Positions 24,901 to 33,439 of a stretch of 49,422 nucleotides of DNA are shown here, piece by piece (positions within the stretch are counted from its first letter, which is position 1; each line of letters opens with the position of its first letter). Origin of the DNA: Pigoraptor chileana (lineage: Eukaryota > Opisthokonta > Filasterea); contig CALSCR010000376.1 of NCBI GenBank assembly GCA_943704495.1, positions 1-49,422 on the forward strand, given 5' to 3'. A program made the translations under genes and the position numbers. The notes beneath the pieces are model-generated. The model was not told the DNA's origin. It saw nothing but the letters and a program-made list of their open reading frames with translations, and did no database searches.

Positions 24901-24926
24901 GAGTGGACGATACCACGGATGCGTGA
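18960..24926 (+). CDS. Unrecognised 1814-residue helical-solenoid protein with acidic disordered C-terminus
   Basis: Exons 18960-22842, 23145-24116 and 24337-24926 join with consistent phase (1,1). I do not recognise the family. The first roughly 1300 residues are rich in Leu, Ala, Val and Arg and show repeated amphipathic helix pairs (for example VVRGAILRIIVSASESL, WAEVRNPALSLLVSLSSDL), as in HEAT/ARM proteins. After residue about 1310 the sequence is low-complexity: Pro/Gly/Ser segments, an acidic Asp-Ala repeat, a basic KGEKKASEKRKV patch followed by a Ser-Asp acidic cluster, then EDVEYLYIAGQLDVLEERL as the only conserved-looking C-terminal segment. Large adaptor or scaffold proteins (adaptin-like, integrator-like) look similar, but no signature supports one. 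The start is tentative: the frame is open from 18903 and a possible acceptor lies at about 18911. Confidence 0.75.
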
Positions 24927-25353
24927 AGCACTGGCGGGGCGGGCGGGCGTGCGTGCGTGCTTGCGTGTGTGTGGATTTGTTTTGCTCTTGCTTAATTGAG
25001 TATAAATGTATTGGGCTGCCGTTGGCTTAGGGGAGAGCACAGCTGTCTTGTGTGCCGTTTTGCGTGCGTATGCATGTGTGCTTGCGCATCGATTCCATGA
25101 AAATATACGTGCGTACTTGTAAGCACCCCTGTGCTGTGTTGTGTCTGCCGCTGCTATCTACGACCATGTGCCAACAACATGCATTCGTCATCAGATCACT
25201 CTTTCACAACAACCCCCCTATCATCCGTCAACATTCTCTGTTTGGCGCGTCTGGACATGCATCTTAACAAAGTGGGTGGTGGTATGTATCGACAAGCATT
25301 TGCGTATGGACAAACTAAGCACAAACACCCCTTTTAATTCCACGTGGAGAACT
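24927..25353. other. Convergent spacer, solenoid gene / alpha/beta-hydrolase gene
   Basis: This 427-bp tail-to-tail spacer starts with GC-rich GCGTGC repeats just after the stop. Nothing coding is visible. Confidence 0.5.
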
Positions 25354-26793
25354 TCAAGCCAGCATTGGCGCGAGTGCATCCACAAGCAGCTGAGGGATCT
25401 CGAGCGTGGGCGCGTGGCCTGCAACAACCGGCGGCTCCACGACACGCACCGTGGCATGGGGCACAATATTAACAATGGACTTCGGGTTTGTCCGCCGGTG
25501 CGTAATGTCGGATGCACCCCACACGCAGCTGACGGGAATCGAACCCGGGACCTTATACAGAGAGTCTGTGGTGCTGCTCATGGACCCCTGCACTACACCC
25601 GCCAGGCAGTTGCACCCGCCCCGGGCTGAAACTGCGTCGGCATGCGCTGTCCAGGACGCCAAAACAGTGTCGCGGTTGGGCGTTGCCTTTGGAATCGCGA
25701 TGCGAAACCATTTCGCCCCAAGCTTCTTGCGGGTAAAAAAAGTAACAAGCTGTCCGACAAAGGGAATCTTGACAGGTGTCGGAATTGTCCAGACTGCCCA
25801 CGCCTCCATTGACGCGATGTCCGGTGTCTGAGCCAGCACGAGACCAGCAACCTTCGTGTTTGGCCTGGAGGCGAGTGCGAGGGCGTAGAATCCGTTTACG
25901 CAGCTGCAGTTGAGCAAAGCGCGACGAATGCCAAGAGATTGCAGCACATCGTCGATTGCATCTGCGCCGGCTTCAAACGAGTGGTTATAGAGTGGGCTCG
26001 GCCGCGACATACCGAACCCAGGCATGTCCATCGACACAACGGGACACGCAAAGGCGGCCATAACGGCAATCGCCGCATCCTCACAGTTCTCAGCCACGGC
26101 AGGCCCATCCGGGATCAGCACAACCGTTGCTTTCGAAGGCGACCACGCTTCATTTCCGTAGATGCGCACGCGCACACTGCCGTAGCGTGTCTTGACCAAC
26201 CGGTCTTCGGGGCGCGGACGAAGTCGACTGGCGACTCCCGCGTACAGTAGTGCATCAAAAGCATGTGCGGCAGCGTACACGGGGGCTGCACGACAACCAA
26301 ACACAATTAGATGCGCACCGATGGCAAGGTCATATGCGATTAAAACAGGTAAAATGCTGTCCGTGTTAGCCGCAGCGCCGTCCAACTCTCCAAAGCGCAT
26401 GTGAGCCAAAAACAAAATCCCGCGGGCGAGATGATGCACAGCGGGAAAGAGCGTCGATTGTCGAGGACTTCCTGCACGACCACCATTGCGTTCGTCTCCC
26501 ATAGAAACAACGTTGGATACCACGGCGGCGACGATGCAGAAGATGCCGTGTGCAACGAATTGGGAGACGACACCCGCATGACCCACATTGGAGAGGTAGC
26601 GCGAGTTGATCCCGAGCAAAGGTAAAGACAGGGCGATGCAGAGAACGGCAGAGACAGCGGCAAACGAAAGATGCAACAGGCGAACCCGCGTGTTGACATT
26701 CGGGGCGAATCCAAGAGCGATCATGGCCGCGGCATAGAGCGCTGTGGCAGTGAATGCCCACCCGTGACAGGCCAATCCGTCACTGCACTTCAT
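25354..26793 (-). CDS. Polytopic membrane protein with C-terminal alpha/beta-hydrolase domain
   Basis: A single-exon ORF of 479 residues. The first roughly 195 residues hold about five or six hydrophobic segments (for example FTATALYAAAMIALGFA, LSFAAVSAVLCIALSLPLLG, ILPVLIAYDLAIGAHLIVFG). A hydrolase fold then starts at about 205: SVRVRIYGNEAW, VVLIPDGPAVAENCEDA, FACPVVSMDMPGFGMSRPSP, an elbow-position helix (RRALLNCSCVNGFYALALAS), the acid strand VSCVWGASDITH and the His loop VAGHAPTLEIPQLL. The expected Gly-X-Ser-X-Gly elbow reads N-C-S-C-V, so the Ser is present but both flanking Gly are missing. Activity is therefore uncertain. The catalytic Asp and His loops look intact. Substrate unknown; a lipid or other hydrophobic ester would suit a membrane-tethered enzyme (inference). 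Confidence 0.82.
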   Translation of the reverse strand: MKCSDGLACHGWAFTATALYAAAMIALGFAPNVNTRVRLLHLSFAAVSAVLCIALSLPLLGINSRYLSNVGHAGVVSQFVAHGIFCIVAAVVSNVVSMGDERNGGRAGSPRQSTLFPAVHHLARGILFLAHMRFGELDGAAANTDSILPVLIAYDLAIGAHLIVFGCRAAPVYAAAHAFDALLYAGVASRLRPRPEDRLVKTRYGSVRVRIYGNEAWSPSKATVVLIPDGPAVAENCEDAAIAVMAAFACPVVSMDMPGFGMSRPSPLYNHSFEAGADAIDDVLQSLGIRRALLNCSCVNGFYALALASRPNTKVAGLVLAQTPDIASMEAWAVWTIPTPVKIPFVGQLVTFFTRKKLGAKWFRIAIPKATPNRDTVLASWTAHADAVSARGGCNCLAGVVQGSMSSTTDSLYKVPGSIPVSCVWGASDITHRRTNPKSIVNIVPHATVRVVEPPVVAGHAPTLEIPQLLVDALAPMLA

Positions 26794-27182
26794 AGTCGCA
26801 ATGGTTGTAATGGTCTGATGATGACGCCTCTCAAACCACGCAACAATGTTTGTTTTTGTCTGTTGTATCGAATCGAATGAAGGCTCCTCGAGAGTCAGGT
26901 TTAGTGAGCGTCGAGTTTGAAGCTTTTTGTCGGGCTTATACTGACGTCCAACTCACAGTACCACAGATTAATGTAACAGCAATGTATAATGCCAACATGA
27001 AAGCCGAAACGGCCGACGTCCAGGCACCTTATCTGACCCGGGGAGCACGTGATCAGTCGGCCCGGCGACTGTGCACACATGCAGCCGATTGACACCTCCA
27101 GCATCCATGAGCAGTGAAGTAGTTTGCCGCATCGAACCCACAATCTTTGCCAAATCAGATTTGCTTTCCTTGCATAGAGAAG
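26794..27182. promoter_or_regulatory. Divergent promoter region, hydrolase / SAM hydrolase
   Basis: This 389-bp head-to-head spacer holds one CACGTG core (GCACGTGATC near 27046). The ATG at 27183 is the first in its frame, as upstream in-frame codons contain no Met. Confidence 0.45.
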
Positions 27183-27352
27183 ATGGCGGAAGCTGCAGCA
27201 GCAATAACGCTTCTAACTGATTTCGGATATCGGGATGCATATGTGGGCGTGCTGAAGGGTGTAATCTACGCTGTCAGTCCGCATACCAGAGTCATTGATC
27301 TTACGCACGGAATACCACCGCAGGTATGCGCTTGTTGTTTCTAGTTATTTGC

Positions 27353-27384
<32 letters not shown>

Positions 27385-28379
27385 TGTGCTTGCTTGTCCG
27401 TGTGTGTGTGCGTGTGTGTGTGGCGTGTTTGTGCGCCTGCATATGTGCCACCTGCACAATAGAACAAGTCCTGGATAATGCTTAAAAACATCTCACCATT
27501 AGAGGCGGCTCCCCTGAGATTATGAATACCCGCCACACTAAGGCACTCGACTGATTTGCGTACTAAAAATCATCCGCCACTGTCGTTTCTCTGTCTCTCT
27601 GTCTCCCCATGAAAAACCAGGACATTGCCGCCGCCAGCTTCAATCTTGCAACTTCCGTCGAATACTTTCCCGCCAACACTGTACACGTCGTTGTCGTCGA
27701 TCCCGGAGTTGGTACTCACCGCCGCGCCGTGGCTGTACGCACGCAGGAATGTGGAACCATTATCTGCCCCGACAATGGCGTCCTCACCGGGGTGCTGTGT
27801 GCATTTGGTGTCGTGGATGCATATGAGCTGACTGAAACCAGCTACTGGCGCCCGCGCATGTCACCTGGACTCCCTAGTACGACATTCCACGGGCGGGATA
27901 TATTCGCGCCCGTCGCCGCGCACCTTGCGTCGGGCAACGTTGACATTGCGCACTTGGGGCAGTCCATTGATCCGGACACTCTCGTCACCCTTCCATTGAC
28001 AGCGCCCGCGCTTGTGCAGGACTCTGGCGGTGACTATCACATTGAGGGAAGCGTGCAGTACATAGACACATACGGCAATGTCATCACAAACATTCCCACC
28101 ACACACGTATGCTTTCTTGCGTGGGAATCGGGGCTTCCGGAGCGCACGTGGGTGACATTGACTGCCGAGTCCGAGGACACGGATATGTCGCTGCTCCACG
28201 TGACTGTCCGTGATCATGTTGCGCCGTACTCGCGCACGTATGGCGAGGGCGGTATTGGGTCTCTCTTTTGGCTCATCGGGAGCCACGGCTATGTTGAGCT
28301 TGCTATCGGAAGTGGAAGTGCCAGCGCCGTCACTGGCGCATCTGTTGGAACCCCCGTTGTGTGCACACTCGCAGACTGA
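27183..28379 (+). CDS. SAM hydroxide adenosyltransferase (SAM hydrolase, DUF62 / chlorinase-fluorinase fold)
   Basis: In this family the enzyme uses water to split S-adenosylmethionine into adenosine and methionine. Exons 27183-27323 and 27621-28379 join in phase 0 ([11 protein letters not shown]), giving 299 residues. Signatures are intact: [19 protein letters not shown] at the N-terminus, [16 protein letters not shown] at about 72-78, CPDNGVLTG at about 96-104, [17 protein letters not shown], and a C-terminal YGNVITNI that opens the beta-barrel domain. The length is normal for the hydrolase. I see no obvious halogenase insertion loop, so SAM hydrolysis is more likely than halogenation. The family is mainly bacterial and archaeal. 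The 297-nt intron, which contains a (GT)n tract, shows this copy is settled in a eukaryotic genome and is not contamination. Confidence 0.93.
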
Positions 28380-28574
28380 GCGTCCGTCGCGAAAAACGGC
28401 CTGTTTAGGGCGTGTCTTCAAATCCACTGCCTGCAAAGCGTACTCGACTGCGCTCACATGTGGTGTCATCTGCGACTCAATGCATGGAGGTCTCCCTGAT
28501 ATGAACACACACGCGCGCACACACACACATCTTTCCCCTGGTGCCGTTGGACAGTCAAAGTCTCCTCCATTTAT

Positions 28575-30419
28575 TCATTCTGCGTCGTCACTGTTTGCGG
28601 TGGTTTCTGTGCCCGCCATGATGCGAATGTTGCGTTGGTATTCACGACGTCGGTCGAGGCGCTCTGCTCCTCCGATGGGTATCACGTGCGAGAGGCTCGA
28701 GTTCAAATCGGCGCCAACGTATATTATCCTGTCTATTCGCTCGTAATAAGGCGGGAGTGGTGGCGTGTGCCACAGAAAGTCGTGCACCTGCATGGGCGTG
28801 CCGATATCGGAGCCGAAGAAATAGCCCATCGTCAGCGCAAGATACCGCTCGAGAAATTCGGCGTCGCCCGAGTGTCTGGAGTCGTCAAATGTGCCGATGC
28901 GATCAAAGACGCTTCTTCGGAGCATCATGGTTGCCATAGCGAGTTTGTCCTTGCAGCAGTAGAAGAAATCGCCGCTGAGCTTCCTGTGCACGCGCAGCTC
29001 CGTAACGCGGCGTGCGAGAGCGTTCCAGGGAAGGGCAAGCTCCTCGACGGTTGCGTGTGTTCGCACAAACAGCGCCAGCGTCACCTCGGCGCGATTGTCC
29101 AGTATTGGCCCAATTTGGCTCGCCACACGGTTGGGGGCGGCGACATCATCTGCGTCGTGGTTCATGTATATGACTCCTGTGCAGTGGCGGATGCCTATGT
29201 TCCGTGATGCATACGCTCCGACGTTGCGTGTGTTTCGGACTGCGCGCACGCGAGGATCTTCCATTGCCAACTGCTGCACTATCGAGAAGCTTGTGTCGCT
29301 GCTAGCATCATCCACAACGACGACCTCGATGTTTGTGTACGTCTGCCCGAGCAGGGAGCGGATTGAGTATGCGATGGTCTGTTCTGCGTTGAAAAGTGTG
29401 ATGACTGTGCACACTTTTGGCAGTGGCGCCGGGTCACATCGTGGCGCGTACATTGAAAGCGGGGCACTGTGTCGATGGCTACCGCCCGATTGTGATGCAA
29501 ATCCGTGCGAGTCGGTGTTGGACAGCTCGTCTTTGATAAATAGATGTGGGGTGGTCACGTGCGTGTGTTTTTTGTACGCGCTTGCGACCGTGTGTAGAAC
29601 ACCTGTGTCGAATGGGCGGACCGATGTGCGCACGCCAAAAGAAAGAATGTCAAAGAGAGACGCATCGATTCCCACGGCAAACGCACCGCTCACCGTGTGC
29701 CTCGGATGTTGCGGCGAGGCACGCGAGTGTTGTGTTGGGACGGGTGAGTCATCGTCGGCGCCTGCTGTTGCTTCTCCATCTCGAATGGGCTCGCTGTCTG
29801 CCCCGAGATGGAGGATCTTCCAGTTGGGTGGCAGTGCGCGCGCTTGGCGGTCAAATTCGGCCGCAAATGCGTGGTGTATGCGTACGGCATCACCGAGTAC
29901 GAGAATGCGGCTGTAACCTCGTTTCTTTGCAGTCTCAAATAAGGAGCCGAATGTGGCAAGCAGCGCAAAGTCGGTCGGGGTCATGGCACCCTGGCGGTCG
30001 CCGCCGTCGTCCATCTTGTCGGTCGTGGACGTACTTTCCAGAGCGACTTTGTATTTGTGCGAAGCCTCAACAACTGCCGCGCTCGTCGCCTCGATGGCAG
30101 GAAACCGCTCGGCTTCGATTCCATTTTTGTCGAACAAAGCTCGCATTATATCGCGCTTCTCCGTGTCTATATCTCTGTTGATGTAAAAGACCCGATCGAA
30201 GTACTCGTTCACACTCACGAGCGTGGTCCGTGCCAGCAGAGTTGTCTCGCTCCTGCAAGTGCTCGCCGGCTGTTTCAAGAGCAGTGTGATGATGATGGCA
30301 TATGTCACTAATAGGGCACTCGCGGCAAAGCGCCTGAACGCCGGTCGGCTGCTGATGAACGCCATCACTTCTGGCAGCCGTTTATTTCCGTTGCTTTTAG
30401 GGCGGCCGGCTTCCAACAT
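28575..30419 (-). CDS. Type II membrane glycosyltransferase: GT25-like domain fused to GT2 domain
   Basis: A single-exon ORF of 614 residues. One membrane anchor lies near the N-terminus (about 33-51, FAASALLVTYAIIITLLL), as in Golgi type II transferases. Residues about 68-310 resemble GT25 (LPS / collagen glucosyl- or galactosyltransferase): VSVNEYFDRVFYINRDIDT, a KRDIMRALFDKNGIEAERFP segment, FALLATFGSLFETAKKRGYS and ILVLGDAVRI, where GT25 enzymes usually show LEDD. Residues about 335-560 are a GT2 GT-A domain: CTVITLFNAEQTIAYSIRSL, QTYTNIEVVVVDDASSD, GAYASRNIGI and YMNHDADDVAAPNR, which carries the metal-binding acidic motif. The GT25 part has GDA in place of the acidic pair, so it may be inactive. 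An alternative start is Met19. Acceptor and donor sugars are unknown. Confidence 0.85.
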   Translation of the reverse strand: MLEAGRPKSNGNKRLPEVMAFISSRPAFRRFAASALLVTYAIIITLLLKQPASTCRSETTLLARTTLVSVNEYFDRVFYINRDIDTEKRDIMRALFDKNGIEAERFPAIEATSAAVVEASHKYKVALESTSTTDKMDDGGDRQGAMTPTDFALLATFGSLFETAKKRGYSRILVLGDAVRIHHAFAAEFDRQARALPPNWKILHLGADSEPIRDGEATAGADDDSPVPTQHSRASPQHPRHTVSGAFAVGIDASLFDILSFGVRTSVRPFDTGVLHTVASAYKKHTHVTTPHLFIKDELSNTDSHGFASQSGGSHRHSAPLSMYAPRCDPAPLPKVCTVITLFNAEQTIAYSIRSLLGQTYTNIEVVVVDDASSDTSFSIVQQLAMEDPRVRAVRNTRNVGAYASRNIGIRHCTGVIYMNHDADDVAAPNRVASQIGPILDNRAEVTLALFVRTHATVEELALPWNALARRVTELRVHRKLSGDFFYCCKDKLAMATMMLRRSVFDRIGTFDDSRHSGDAEFLERYLALTMGYFFGSDIGTPMQVHDFLWHTPPLPPYYERIDRIIYVGADLNSSLSHVIPIGGAERLDRRREYQRNIRIMAGTETTANSDDAE

Positions 30420-31140
30420 AATGTTTCTCTTGTTTTAGGCTGTATCTTTGGGATCTCGGCGGGCGGGTGGAGGGCGGGCAGGTGGAGGCGACAAGGTTCA
30501 TCCATCTTCAACTTACAACTGAATAGTATGTGTTTTGAAAAAGAACTATCGTTTGTGAGCGAAGGAGGTGTGCGAGGGGCTGTAGATCTCTCGGGAAGAT
30601 ACAAGGACACGCGCAGGTTACCCGCGTCCACACACGCGGTTACCTCCACGACGGGCCCAATCATTTTTGCCGAGGATGAGGAAGTAATCTGATTGGAGCG
30701 ATTTATTTGCCGATATTGCGCGAACGGATTTCATTGGTCCATAGATGTGGCCAATCAGAAGCATTCGACTGACCAGTTTCACGTGAAGTGGCGGAGAGTT
30801 TTTTCATCGGTCGTCCGTGGCGGAACTCATCAGCTGTTGGTGTGCGGCATCATGTTGCGGCACATGTGCGACACTGCAATGCTGCCATGATACACAGCTG
30901 TTGGGTGTGCGGCATCATGTGCGGGCACATGTGCGGCACTGCAATGCTGCCATGATACACACACATGCAGCTGTTCAGAGAGCAGTCATGGGATCTGCTT
31001 GGGGATGCTGCGTATGCCCTTTGCGGTTAGTTTAATCTCACTTATTGATAAACTGCCGTGTAGTCGAAAGCACTGTTAAGTTATATTCATTTGACGACGT
31101 TTGCACATTGTAGTAATTACATTGCAAGGATATATAAAAA
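30420..31140. promoter_or_regulatory. Divergent promoter region, glycosyltransferase / DGAT2
   Basis: This 721-bp head-to-head spacer holds three CCAAT-type pentamers (ATTGG at 30692-30696 and 30733-30737; CCAAT at 30751-30755), a palindrome TTCACGTGAA at 30778-30787, and a 64-bp direct repeat nearer DGAT2. CCAAT boxes bind NF-Y and CACGTG binds bHLH factors in other eukaryotes; use here is inferred. Confidence 0.5.
30831..30975. repeat. 64-bp tandem repeat (two copies plus a partial third)
   Basis: The unit begins CAGCTGTTG and ends GCTGCCATGATACACA. Unit 1 starts at 30831 and unit 2 at 30895. A third CAGCTGTT starts at 30968. The copies differ by a few substitutions and single-base indels. 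It lies about 165-310 bp upstream of the DGAT2 ATG. Confidence 0.85.
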
Positions 31141-33439
31141 ATGGAGATCCATCCGTGGCAGGTTCAGATTGCGGGTATGCTCTTCATTATGGGCCTCATG
31201 CGATTCCTGGGTGAGTTCACACACACACACACACACACACGCACTGCTGTGGATATAAGTGACGTACCAGGCGCTATGAGATCTGCAATTGTACCAGTCG
31301 TGATGTGCTTGTGTCTGCATCTCATGCTTCAACATTGCTTGTGCTGCAGAGTCGCGTGCGGCCATGAGGGGATGCCACCGCCAAGCAATGTCCCGTAAGT
31401 ACCCATACACACACACACACACACCGTTTCAGGTCCATCCATGCAGTGCTTCGTCCTGCGTGCTCAAACTCCGATCCTTTGTCTGCCAACTCGCAGCTCT
31501 TGTGGACCGTTGCCTCCGCCTGGTCTTCCTTGTGTTCATGGTCGGCCCATTTTGCTTCTTTGTCGACTCGAAGCTTGTTGGATATCCGCTGGCAACCGGA
31601 CTGGCCGTGGTTAGTGACATGGCTCTGCCCGCAGGGTGTCGGATGCGTCATCTCTGTTCTGACCCAAGCCCACTTTCATTGCCAAAAAAACACTGCCTTG
31701 CATCGCACAACTCATCCTTGTCTTCATTTTGGATCGCAGCTGTACGCATTTACATATGCCGATCTCTCCGAACAACACGGCGGACGACCAAGCAGCGCTG
31801 TGCGGAAGTGGTCCATTTGGGCATTTGCGCGCCGCTACTTTGGCATCAAGCTCGTTAAAACTGTGGACCTGGATCCGAAGAAGACGTACATTTTCGGCGT
31901 GCACCCGCACGGCATTCTCCCCTTTGGCGTCGCTGTTGCATTGTGCAGCGACTTTCCCGGCGGATGGAGCGACCTGTTCCCCGGTGTTGAATTTCGGACG
32001 CTTGCCGCCACGTTCTGCTTCTATCTTCCCGTTTATCGAGATCTCCTTCTTGCGGGCGGTGTCGTTGATGCGGCGCGATACTCCGCCAACAAGATTCTCA
32101 AAATGGGACTGAACCTTGCTCTTGTACCTGGCGGCGGTGAGCGGTGTGGCGATCAGCTGTTGTGAATTGCATAGTTAGTGGGGAATTACCTTGCCGATCA
32201 TGTGGTTCGAATGCGTAATTTTGGTTTTGCGTTTGTTGTCTGTATATCGATCTGCCACACACTGACAAAAGCGCATTCTTGACCACTTCTCAATGTGAAC
32301 ACACATAATGCATCTCTGATCGGTGCAGCCACCGAGGCTCTGTATAGCGATCCCGCAAAGGACGTTGTGTACATCAAGAAGCGCAAGGGATTCGTCAAGC
32401 TCGCTCTCGAGCACGGGGCGTCGCTTGTCCCAATCTTCTCCTTTGTGAGTGCATTGCCTTTCTAATGCATGACAGGACACGGCTGATAGTTTGTCTGCAT
32501 GCGGCACGCACCCAGTTGTTGCTGTTTGTGGAGGCAATCACAAAAGTCGAACTCACACACGACAGATTGCTTCTTTGCCTTTGCCGCCATTCAGCTGACA
32601 CTATCATCACACAACTGGACTCATATCGCCACACTATAACACGCTACTTCTCTCATCGCCTGTGGAGTCCATAGGCATGGCCGCTAGGACACGACTTGAA
32701 ATCCTACATCAATCTTCTTGGTGGAGTCAGTCGATGGGCTTATGCCTAATTCAGCTTGAGTACTGAAAGATCTCTACTCCCCCCTTCATCCCCACAATCA
32801 CGTGCGCAGAACGAGAACAACACATACAGCCAGATGGCCATCACGCACAAGACGGTGTACTATCTCAAGACAAAGTTCCAGCGCATATTCGGTATTTCTC
32901 TCCCGCTCATCACGAACATCATACCCAAGCGCACACAGGTCACGGCTGTCGTTGGGCGGCCCATTCCATGCCCCAAGATTGAAAATCCCTCAAACGAGCA
33001 GGTGCGCCCAGTCTCTTTCTGTTGTAAAGTGGATGGGGAGAGTGCCTGAGATGCTACTTGAATCCTACATCCTCTCTCTCGTCACTTCTTGTGGAGTCCA
33101 TGGGCACAGCGCCTGTGACACTGACCTGAATCCCACATTCTGTCTCTCTTCACTTCTCACTCTGTCTCTCTCTTTGTGAGATATGGCCTTGAATCCTGCA
33201 TTTTCTTTCATTCTGTCACTTTTTCTCTCGCTGTCTCTCTCTTTTGTGGAGTCCACGCGTTATCACCGTCATCACCAAAGTCCGGATTGTGACTCCCACA
33301 TTATCTCATTCCCTGTGTCAATGTCTCACAGGTTGAGGCTTACCTCCAAAAGTACATTGATGGCATCGTGGAGCTATACGAGGCAAACAAGGACAAGTAC
33401 AACATTCCCAAAACAAAGCCGCCGCTCGTTGTTATGTAA
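31141..33439 (+). CDS. DGAT2: Diacylglycerol O-acyltransferase 2 (DGAT2 family)
   Basis: It transfers an acyl group from acyl-CoA to diacylglycerol to make triacylglycerol, in the ER membrane and lipid droplets. Seven exons: 31141-31210, 31350-31394, 31497-31609, 31740-32136, 32329-32444, 32810-33001, 33332-33439; 346 residues, close to the usual 350. Hydrophobic N-terminal segments (LVFLVFMVGPFCFFV) precede the family core: YIFGVHPHGILPFG with the catalytic HPHG motif, TLAATFCFYLPVYRDLLLAGG, LALVPGGATEAL, IKKRKGFVKLALEHGASLVP and FQRIFGISLPL. The usual FGEND is FNENN here (Gly to Asn at the exon 5/6 junction). Monoacylglycerol or wax-ester synthases share this fold, so the exact acceptor is inferred. 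Exon 2 (45 nt) is the least certain. Introns 5 and 6 carry dispersed 49-nt elements in the opposite orientation. Confidence 0.92.
32661..32710 (-). repeat. 49-nt hairpin element, copy h
   Basis: Read on the plus strand it starts TGTGGAGTCCATAGGCATGG and ends GAAATCCTACATC, so it is in the reverse orientation relative to the copies at 12 kb. It is in DGAT2 intron 5. A second, very degenerate piece may follow at about 32720-32765. Confidence 0.75.
33026..33301 (-). repeat. Cluster of 49-nt hairpin elements in DGAT2 intron 6
   Basis: The best copy is 33090-33138 (TGTGGAGTCCATGGGCACAG to CCTGAATCCCACAT). Partial copies are at 33026-33070 (ending CTTGAATCCTACAT), 33174-33202 (CTTGAATCCTGCAT) and 33244-33300 (TGTGGAGTCCACGC to GACTCCCACAT). 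CT-rich spacers separate them. The 33090 copy is flanked by near-identical 17-nt segments (33073-33089 and 33139-33155, each ending CACTTCT). Confidence 0.8.

Noticed and set aside
25535-25560. tRNA T-arm-like GGGAATCGAACCCGGGACC
   Set aside because: It lies in frame inside the alpha/beta-hydrolase (KVPGSIPVSCVWG), where the protein pattern explains it. No acceptor or anticodon arm is seen.
31248-31290. Possible further copy of the 49-nt element in DGAT2 intron 1
   Set aside because: Only TGTGGAT and GGCGCTATGAGA match. Too weak to count.
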